Shown piece after piece: positions 6,971-11,712 of a DNA stretch of 11,712 nt. A program made the translations under genes and the position numbers. The notes under the pieces were generated by a model, which ran no database searches, had not been told where the DNA came from, and saw only the letters and a list, made by a program, of their open reading frames with translations. Within the stretch, counting starts at the first letter, position 1. Each line of letters begins with the position of its first letter. This DNA is from JAJRZX01 sp964472295 (GTDB taxonomy: Bacteria > Desulfobacterota > GWC2-55-46 > JADFVP01): positions 1-11,712 of the forward strand of contig CAYYJQ010000053.1 of NCBI GenBank assembly GCA_964472295.1, written 5' to 3'.

Positions 6971-8041
6971 TTAGAGAAGGAACTTTCCGTTTTTCTGTAT
7001 GACCTTTCCGTCAAGGGAGAGAGAGCCGCCCCGTCTCAAGTCCTTTATCATGTCCCAGTGTATGGCCGACTTGTTCTTTCCGCCTGCCTCTTCATAGGAC
7101 CTGCCCACGGCAAGGTGCACTGTGCCGCCTATCTTCTCGTCAAAGAGTATGTCGCTGGTGAACTTCTTTATGCCGTAGTTAAAGCCCACGCCGAGCTCGC
7201 CAAGAAACCTTGCGCCCTTGTCCGTATCCAGCATGGTAATGAGGAACTTTTCGTTCTTCTCGGCGCTCGCGTCAACGACCTTTCCGGCCTTGAAGCGAAG
7301 CCTGATGCCCGTTACCTCACGGCCCTGGTATATGGCCGGCATCTCGTAGAATATATGCCCCTCCGCCGACTTCTCAAGGGGGCTCATAAATACCTCTCCG
7401 TCAGGCATATTGTAGTTGCCGTAGCAGGGGATGGATTTACGCCCCTTTATGCCCAGCGTAAGGTCCGTGTCCTTGCCCTTGATATGCACAACGCTTGCCC
7501 TGTCAAGGGCGCGCTTCAACTTCATCTGCTCCTTCTTGACCTTGAGCCAGTCTATATTGGTTGCGCCGTAGAGGAATTTTTCATATTCCTCAAGGCTCAT
7601 ATCCGCCTCCTGTGCAAGGGCGTTTGTGGGATAGTTGCAGAGTATCCAGCGTTTCGTGTTTACGATGATATTACTTATGGGGCTTACGACCTTGCTGCGC
7701 ATGGCAAGACGCGATGGGTCTACGTTGGAGAGGGCCTTCTTGTTCACCGAGGCGCGTATGTTTACCACGCAGTCGATGTTCCTCGCGCGGTAGGCCGCTA
7801 TCTTCGGAAAGCTCTTCAACTGCTCGTCTGTGGCGAGTTTATAATAAATCTCCGCGGCCTCCTCAAAGGCAACATTCAAAATGGGCTCGCCGCCCTTTTT
7901 CATAACCTCGCGATAAACCTCGAGGACAAGGGGCTTTGCCACTTCGCTTGAAGATGTTATGAGGACCTTGTCTTTCTTTTTTACGCCAAGGGAATGATTG
8001 ACGAGTATGGAAGCAAGTTTCTTTACGCGCGGGTCTGCCAT
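6971..8041 (-). CDS. M29 family metallo-aminopeptidase
   Basis: This is a cytoplasmic aminopeptidase of peptidase family M29 (AmpS/AmpT/PepS type), which removes N-terminal residues from peptides using two metal ions. The 356-residue length fits the shorter family members. The expected ligands appear in order: E216 in MPDGEVFMSP, E282 in LGELGVG, H309 in GTVHLAVG, Y316 in GRSYEE, and H328 and D330 in SAIHWDMI. The start at 8041 is set by a strong ribosome site, AAAGGAGA, five bases upstream. The reading frame stays open to 8155, but that longer N-terminus would translate hairpin repeat F and should be rejected. The next gene, a TPR membrane protein, begins three bases after the stop. The peptide substrate and any link to that neighbour are unknown. 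Confidence 0.93.
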   Translation of the reverse strand: MADPRVKKLASILVNHSLGVKKKDKVLITSSSEVAKPLVLEVYREVMKKGGEPILNVAFEEAAEIYYKLATDEQLKSFPKIAAYRARNIDCVVNIRASVNKKALSNVDPSRLAMRSKVVSPISNIIVNTKRWILCNYPTNALAQEADMSLEEYEKFLYGATNIDWLKVKKEQMKLKRALDRASVVHIKGKDTDLTLGIKGRKSIPCYGNYNMPDGEVFMSPLEKSAEGHIFYEMPAIYQGREVTGIRLRFKAGKVVDASAEKNEKFLITMLDTDKGARFLGELGVGFNYGIKKFTSDILFDEKIGGTVHLAVGRSYEEAGGKNKSAIHWDMIKDLRRGGSLSLDGKVIQKNGKFLL

Positions 8042-8110
8042 CTGTTCTCCTTTGAGTTTGGGATAAGGAAAAGATTTAGATATAAAAAAAAAGGCAAGAA
8101 AAAGAAAACC

Positions 8111-8153
8111 TCCCGCTTTCTTTTGGAAAAAAGAAAGCGGGGCAAAGAAAACC
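8111..8153 (+). repeat. Intergenic hairpin repeat, copy F (complete)
   Basis: A 13-bp perfect stem (8112-8124 with 8129-8141) closes a GGAA loop, with outer stem CCCGC/GCGGG. The tail CAAAGAAAACC is at 8143-8153, followed by the palindrome CCAATTGG (8152-8159). A second AAAGAAAACC precedes the hairpin at 8101-8110. On the minus strand the GC-rich outer stem is followed by AGGTTTTCTTTTTC, so this copy could act as a terminator for the radical SAM gene ending at 8217. Confidence 0.85.
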
Positions 8154-8216
8154 AATTGGGGACAATCACCACACCTCTTTCTATACGCCCCGCTCCCCGG
8201 GTCTGCCCACGGGCCT

Positions 8217-9134
8217 TTACCCTCTTACAAGACGTCTCTTCTCGGCTATGCCCCGGGTTATGCGTTCGAGTATCATGAATTTATTTGGCATCCACTTTGG
8301 GGCCACGAGAAAGGCATCGGGCGTATCGGCGCATAGCCTGTGCACCACCACATCGCGCGGCAGGGCATCAAGGCATCTTATCACGAGCCATGTATACTCT
8401 TCAAGGCCAAGGGTATGGACGCGCCCCCTTTTGTACTCTTCAAGTAGGGGTGTGCCGCGCATTATCTGGAGTTGATGAAACTTGACGCCCCAGACTCCAA
8501 GGTTCGATAAAAAATCCATTGTACGGAGCATGTCCTCTTCAGTCTCACCGGGTAGCCCCAGTATCACATGGGCGCAGACCTTTATGCCCCGCTCCCTGCA
8601 CCCCCTCATGGCGCGGCTGAAGTCAGAGGCACGGTGGCCCCGGTTCATGCGGCGGAGCGTCTCGTCATTGGCCGATTGAAGGCCAAGTTCCACCCAGGTG
8701 TTTTTTGACTTGTTTATCCTCTTTAGAAGGTCGAGGACAGGTTCCCCAAGGCAATCGGGCCGCGTGGATACGGCAAGGCCCACGACATCTTCGTGGTCAA
8801 TGGCGGCGTAGTACATCCTTTCAAGGAGTTCCACGGGCGCGTAGGTGCTGGTGTTGGACTGGAAGTAGGCGATGAATTTTCTGGCGCTGTGGCGGACCCT
8901 CATGCGGGCCATGCCGTCTTCGAGTTGTCCCCTTATGTCTGTGGGACTCACCGGGTCTTTTGGCTTAAGTGAGTCGGGGTTGCAGTACAGGCACCCGCCG
9001 TACCCCTTTACTCCGTCACGATTCGGGCAGGTGAGCCCGGCGTCAAGGGCCACCTTGTAGACCTTCTGGCCGTGGCGCTCCTTGAGATAGGCCGAGAGGG
9101 TGCGGAAGGGTTCTTTTTGAGAGTGTGCTGTCAC
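8217..9134 (-). CDS. Radical SAM protein, YhcC/TIGR01212 family
   Basis: This 305-residue protein belongs to a radical SAM family widespread in bacteria (E. coli YhcC) whose reaction is not established to my knowledge. The 4Fe-4S cysteines are C36, C48 and C51, in CPNRDGVKGYGGCLYC. The C-x11-C-x2-C spacing is unlike the classic C-x3-C-x2-C but normal for this family. Other family blocks are IAYFQSNTSTYAP (88-100), VELGLQSANDETLRRMNRGH (148-167) and HVILGLPGET (189-198), the strands of the partial TIM barrel that hold S-adenosylmethionine. The start is GTG at 9134 with no clear ribosome site; I see no better start nearby. Wide gaps on both sides hold hairpin repeats, so it is probably transcribed alone. 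A role in RNA modification is sometimes guessed for such proteins, but nothing here supports it directly. Confidence 0.9.
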   Translation of the reverse strand: MTAHSQKEPFRTLSAYLKERHGQKVYKVALDAGLTCPNRDGVKGYGGCLYCNPDSLKPKDPVSPTDIRGQLEDGMARMRVRHSARKFIAYFQSNTSTYAPVELLERMYYAAIDHEDVVGLAVSTRPDCLGEPVLDLLKRINKSKNTWVELGLQSANDETLRRMNRGHRASDFSRAMRGCRERGIKVCAHVILGLPGETEEDMLRTMDFLSNLGVWGVKFHQLQIMRGTPLLEEYKRGRVHTLGLEEYTWLVIRCLDALPRDVVVHRLCADTPDAFLVAPKWMPNKFMILERITRGIAEKRRLVRG

Positions 9135-9186
9135 GTTTTTTTCTCTGCCAGTTCTTGCCCGGGCTTAATGAAAAGCAATGAATTAT

Positions 9187-9199
9187 CTTACCTGGTAAG
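9187..9199. promoter_or_regulatory. Perfect 6-1-6 palindrome upstream of the radical SAM gene
   Basis: CTTACC-T-GGTAAG is a perfect inverted repeat 53 bases upstream of the GTG start. On the minus strand it runs into TAAGATAAT, which could serve as a weak -10 region, so an operator overlapping a promoter is possible. No good -35 box was found, and a 12-base palindrome can arise by chance in this length of DNA. Confidence 0.3.
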
Positions 9200-9260
9200 G
9201 ATAGCATAAAGGGAGGAGGCAGGGTAGGGGGACGTTGCGCTAAAGAGTATAGCAAGGTGT

Positions 9261-9289
9261 GTTGAGGGGTGGAACGTAGTGAAACCAAT
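9261..9289 (+). repeat. Second hairpin family, degenerate copy
   Basis: GTTGAGGGGTGGAACGTAGT followed by GAAACCAAT keeps the layout of the 3069-3095 element (GTTG-GGT, an A-CGTAG-G centre, GAAACC-A), but one arm is interrupted and pairing is poor. As in the argH gap, it lies just beside a CTTTCTTTT hairpin. Confidence 0.4.
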
Positions 9290-9300
9290 TTTGCAAGATC

Positions 9301-9332
9301 TTCCCGCTTTCTTTTGAAAAAGAAAGCGGGAA
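9301..9332 (+). repeat. Intergenic hairpin repeat, copy G1 (tail missing)
   Basis: The stem runs 9301-9314 with 9319-9332 (outer TTCCCGC/GCGGGAA) and has a shortened TGAA loop. The outer sequence is the same as in copy F, but the CAAAGAAAACC tail is reduced to AAAAACC before the second element begins. It forms a tandem pair with G2. Confidence 0.8.
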
Positions 9333-9339
9333 AAACCTT

Positions 9340-9381
9340 TACACTTTCTCTTGGGAAAAAGAAAGTGTAGCAAAGAAAACC
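9340..9381 (+). repeat. Intergenic hairpin repeat, copy G2 (complete)
   Basis: The outer stem is TACAC/GTGTA (9340-9344 with 9365-9369), different from every other copy and fully paired. The core has one mismatch (C9350 opposite A9359) and a GGGA loop. The tail CAAAGAAAACC is intact at 9371-9381. It stands eight bases after copy G1. Confidence 0.85.
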
Positions 9382-9421
9382 GATGAGGTTTTTTGGTGGA
9401 TGATCTGAATCCTGCGGGACT

Positions 9422-10000
9422 TTACGGTGTGGACTCAACGAGTGACAGGACTGATGCGCGGCTACAGGGCGTAGGATCAAGGGCCTGTGCCCGGCTCCCG
9501 CTTTCCCTGATCGGGATAACATCACCTGGGACGCCCCGTAGTGTGGGGTCGTACATAAGAATGGGGAAACTGACCCGGTAACCCCCGTTAGTGTTATTGG
9601 AAGGAGAAAGCCTGTCCCTGCTTGCCGTCTCCGCGCGTAGCGAGAGCGCCCCAGGTGTGCGAAGCGTCTCACCTGGGCCTACACTTACGCTGTCAGGAAA
9701 GGTGGCGAGGGTCCTTGATGTCGTGACAGGAAGCCGTGCGTCTTCAGGGGATAGGAAGAAGTAGGCGCTCCGCAGAGTCACGGGCACGTCGCGGTTATTT
9801 ATGATTGAATTGACGCGGTATATGTATACCGTGATGTTCACCACGTTCCCGTCAGGCGAATACACGCCCTGACAAAAGGTTATGGGCGTGTAGAGGACTA
9901 TAGTGGAGCTGTTTAGCCTGTCACCTATGTCTTGTATAAGTGTGCAGCCGCTTATCAAGGTCAGACCGAAGATTAGAAAGAGCGTCTTTATCTTTCCCAT
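9422..10000 (-). CDS. Hypothetical lipoprotein
   Basis: I do not recognise this 192-residue protein. It has a lipoprotein signal: basic start MGKIK, a hydrophobic stretch (7-16) and lipobox LISGC with the modified cysteine at C19. The residues after the cysteine (TLIQDIG) contain no aspartate at +2. The mature part is rich in Ser, Thr, Val and Asn, has no membrane segment, and looks like beta-rich secreted sequence. Cysteines at 43 and near the C-terminus (in TPCSRAS) could form a disulphide. It probably sits in the outer membrane or periplasm. The ATG at 10000 has no recognisable ribosome site (an A run precedes it). It is separated from the restriction-modification genes upstream by a 134-base gap with repeats, and no partner gene is obvious. 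Confidence 0.7.
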   Translation of the reverse strand: MGKIKTLFLIFGLTLISGCTLIQDIGDRLNSSTIVLYTPITFCQGVYSPDGNVVNITVYIYRVNSIINNRDVPVTLRSAYFFLSPEDARLPVTTSRTLATFPDSVSVGPGETLRTPGALSLRAETASRDRLSPSNNTNGGYRVSFPILMYDPTLRGVPGDVIPIRESGSRAQALDPTPCSRASVLSLVESTP

Positions 10001-10054
10001 TTTTTTATCGGTTTTTTGTGATGAACTTGGGCAAGAGGCCGCCAGATTTTTTTT

Positions 10055-10071
10055 GGTGGGCAGAGCCCGCC
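10055..10071. repeat. GC-rich hairpin between methyltransferase and lipoprotein genes
   Basis: GGTGGGC (10055-10061) pairs with GCCCGCC (10065-10071) around AGA, with one G-T pair. On the minus strand it is followed by a run of A, on the plus strand it is preceded by T8, so it fits an intrinsic terminator poorly for the minus-strand genes. It lies 64 bases past the methyltransferase stop. Confidence 0.45.
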
Positions 10072-10089
10072 CTTGTACGATGCTGTTAC

Positions 10090-10118
10090 GGGTTGCGCTT
10101 CGCCCCGCCCATCCTACG
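10090..10118 (-). repeat. Second hairpin family, copy 2 (inverted)
   Basis: On the minus strand CGTAGGATGGGC is followed by GGGGCGAAGCGCAACCC. This matches the shape of 3069-3095: TGGGY, three bases, GCG-n-AGCG, n-AACCC. The leading CGTAGGATGGG is also typical of this widely dispersed bacterial palindrome as I know it. Pairing of the arms is partial (GGG with CCC). Confidence 0.5.
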
Positions 10119-10134
10119 AAACAGACCAGTGAAC

Positions 10135-11214
10135 TTAAGAGGCTATTATTACTAATTCTTTGGTATCTGTTTTTTTGCTTGAGAGTACGTATTTATAATT
10201 TGAGAGATATTGCAGGTCTACTTTTGCATACCATTTTTTCAGATAGGAGATGAGGTCCTCGGGAGATGGGTAACCATCACTGCGATACGAAATCACTAAT
10301 ACAGAGTCTTTGAAGTGATGGAAAAGGCCCTGGAAAGCCTCTTCTATATTTTTCTTTTTGTGCCACGGAGTCGTGGGCTCATAAATAGGCCTGTGGGCGT
10401 AATTCCCGCATACCCTATGCGCGATATTCGCATAATCCAAGATGGCGTCAAGGAAGTGATAAAAATTAAAATAATTTGTCTCTTGTCTTTTATCCGATTT
10501 TGCATAGGGAGTATCTATGTAAACCAGGTCATAGGCTCCCGTAATCTCAAAAGCGTCTTGACAGGAGACTTCTGTATGGTGTCTTGATGTAAACTTTTTA
10601 TACTCGGCCAACTCTTTTTGAAATTTGAGCATGTGGTCAAGAAAAGGTCTGTCCCAGGTTGCCTTGTTGCCAAAATTCCGTTGCACCTCATTAAGGCGCA
10701 TCTGAAGGTTGGCGCGGTGGAATAGATTATAAGGCCTCTTGGAAAGCGCCGCCTGAAAAAGGCAGTAATAGGCCTCGGCGCGAGCTACCTCGTCATTGAT
10801 TCGCAGAATATTCTGTACTACTGTGTCAAGTTGATGGTTCTCCTCGTCTGTAAAAAAAATGCCTTTATATGTGTCCGAGATGTATCCGTGATATGTTCTA
10901 TTCTCTCTTCTTACAAAGAGGTTTTTAATGAGAGCAGGGTCAATAGAAATGTCCTTATTTGCGAATAAGGCCTTGGCAACCATGGTGTTGGCAGGCAAGA
11001 TGTCATTATAATGGGTATGTTTACCCATAAATCTCAACAGGTGAGTTACCGAACCAGTGCCACCGAAGGCGTCAAGGCATGAGAGGAAATCAAGGCGGGA
11101 AAATACCTCATGCAGTTCTTTTAGAAGTTTTCTTTTGCTCCCCTGATACCTTGTTGTCGGCATTTCCGCCAAGGGGGCAATTTCAGGGAAAAGAGTTTTT
11201 TGAGCAATATGCAA
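10135..11214 (-). CDS. Type II DNA adenine-N6 methyltransferase, D12 (alpha) class
   Basis: This protein would methylate adenine in the site cut by the neighbouring endonuclease and so protect the host. Numbering from the internal ATG at 11163: TRYQGSKRK (4-12) and LDAFGGTGSV (30-39) form the SAM site (motifs X and I). A long middle part (about 60-205) is the target recognition region, and YIDTPYAK (215-222) is catalytic motif IV. The order SAM site - recognition - catalysis is that of the alpha/D12 class. DTPY in place of DPPY occurs in relatives of this class, so it need not mean inactivity. The start is uncertain. TTG at 11214 has GGAG nine bases upstream and is used here. TTG at 11220 directly follows the endonuclease TGA. 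ATG at 11163 would give 342 residues. Coupling to the endonuclease is likely. Base composition is clearly more A+T-rich than the genes to the left, suggesting horizontal transfer. Confidence 0.92.
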   Translation of the reverse strand: MHIAQKTLFPEIAPLAEMPTTRYQGSKRKLLKELHEVFSRLDFLSCLDAFGGTGSVTHLLRFMGKHTHYNDILPANTMVAKALFANKDISIDPALIKNLFVRRENRTYHGYISDTYKGIFFTDEENHQLDTVVQNILRINDEVARAEAYYCLFQAALSKRPYNLFHRANLQMRLNEVQRNFGNKATWDRPFLDHMLKFQKELAEYKKFTSRHHTEVSCQDAFEITGAYDLVYIDTPYAKSDKRQETNYFNFYHFLDAILDYANIAHRVCGNYAHRPIYEPTTPWHKKKNIEEAFQGLFHHFKDSVLVISYRSDGYPSPEDLISYLKKWYAKVDLQYLSNYKYVLSSKKTDTKELVIIAS

Positions 11215-11220
11215 GACCAA

Positions 11221-11712
11221 TCACTCCATGCCTTTGAATTTTATGTAGTCACTCAGGTTTGTATAAAGCGGTCTTGTCAATTCAGCGGCCTTTGCCATGT
11301 CTTTTGTTAAATAATACATCCAGTAATCGTCAAAGACATCCTCGCCAAGAGCGGCGAAAGGGCCTTGGCCTTGTATAAGCTTATCGATAATATTAACAGA
11401 GCCTATATTTTTTGTGTTCCCGCTCCCAGGACGATCGATGGCGATCCTGTATTTTTCCTGGACAAAAAATCTGAAGTCCCTTATCACGGAGGTAATATTC
11501 TGAAGTTCGTCGATATGATAGACAGCCTGTTCATCCAACGCTTCCACCCTTGAATATATCAATCCAAAAACAAAGTGTCCAATATAATCTCCATAAGGAA
11601 AGAGAGTGTTTTTATTACTCTTTCTGTTTCTGAAGTAACCTGTAAACGCTCCAAGGGTCATGCCGTTTACTGTCTTTGCGCTTTTTCTATATGTGCTTTT
11701 TATGTCTACGGC
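11221..11712 (-). CDS. EcoRV-like type II restriction endonuclease, 5' end outside window
   Basis: The frame is open to the window edge, so the visible 163 residues are the C-terminal two thirds of a protein probably near EcoRV's 245. It begins AVDIKSTYRK, matching AIDIKTTYTN of EcoRV, where D90 and K92 are catalytic; both are present (visible residues 3 and 5). TLGAFTGYFRNR and FPYGDYIGHFVFGLIYSRV match the TLGGYTSFIRN and YPFDQYIAHWIIGYVYTRV regions. PGSGNTKNIGS aligns with AGSGNTTNIGS, the recognition loop that contacts GATATC in the major groove; only the second Thr is changed, to Lys. A DYW motif and a final SDYIKF also match. Blunt cutting of GATATC is therefore predicted. The missing part includes the first catalytic acidic residue and the minor-groove Q loop. 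An ATG at 11661 is internal and not the start. The alignment is from memory. Confidence 0.92.
   Translation of the reverse strand, partial: AVDIKSTYRKSAKTVNGMTLGAFTGYFRNRKSNKNTLFPYGDYIGHFVFGLIYSRVEALDEQAVYHIDELQNITSVIRDFRFFVQEKYRIAIDRPGSGNTKNIGSVNIIDKLIQGQGPFAALGEDVFDDYWMYYLTKDMAKAAELTRPLYTNLSDYIKFKGME

Noticed and set aside
6893..7951. Long plus-strand reading frame opposite the M29 aminopeptidase
   Set aside because: The minus-strand frame carries all metal ligands of M29. The plus-strand product has no family features and also runs into the start of the TPR membrane gene.
9135..9240. A clear sigma-70 promoter upstream of the radical SAM gene
   Set aside because: TAAGAT could be a -10 box but no acceptable -35 box lies at 16-18 bases.
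9..9381. The hairpin family as ordinary intrinsic terminators
   Set aside because: Copies occur in both orientations relative to the genes, stems are A+T-rich at the loop end, and most lack a T run after the stem. Copies A and F might still act that way.
10501..10515. Catalytically dead methyltransferase because motif IV is DTPY
   Set aside because: As I recall, relatives in this D12 branch also use DTPY, and the SAM-binding motif is intact; no frameshift or stop was seen.
11155..11661. ATG at 11661 as the endonuclease start
   Set aside because: The frame continues to the window edge and the residues before this ATG include the catalytic DIK motif.

Overview
The window is bacterial and every gene I can support lies on the minus strand, so transcription runs from the right edge to the left. 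The host looks like a diderm (Gram-negative) bacterium. It carries gmhA (heptose synthesis for LPS core or similar glycans), an LptM-type outer-membrane lipoprotein gene and a second lipoprotein. The argH - lptM-like - lysA order resembles arrangements I associate with Desulfuromonadota/Deltaproteobacteria and related phyla. That placement is an inference; there is no rRNA or other marker here.

From right to left: (1) 11712-10135 is a visibly A+T-richer type II restriction-modification pair: the C-terminal two thirds of an EcoRV-like endonuclease cut off by the window edge, then a D12-class adenine methyltransferase that starts right after its stop codon. (2) 10000-9422 is a lipoprotein of unknown function. 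(3) 9134-8217 is a radical SAM protein of the YhcC/TIGR01212 type. (4) 8041-5138 is a two-gene unit of an M29 metallo-aminopeptidase and a multi-pass GT-C-like membrane protein with C-terminal TPRs. (5) 5022-4441 is gmhA, behind a near-consensus sigma-70 promoter. (6) 4157-3216 is a 313-residue protein distantly resembling deoxyhypusine synthase. (7) 3042-128 is a tightly packed argH - lptM-like lipoprotein - lysA operon for arginine and lysine/diaminopimelate synthesis.

The most unusual feature is a family of short intergenic hairpins. The core is CTTTCTTTT-GGAA-AAAAGAAAG, usually followed by CAAAGAAAACC. At least five copies with a complete hairpin stem and several fragments occupy most of the larger gaps. 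The outer stem differs from copy to copy, but both arms change together, so pairing is kept. A second hairpin family, consensus near TGGGYnnnGCGnAGCGnAACCC, has up to three copies in other gaps. The hairpins create false N-terminal extensions on two genes.

No tRNA, rRNA, CRISPR array, transposase or phage gene was seen.
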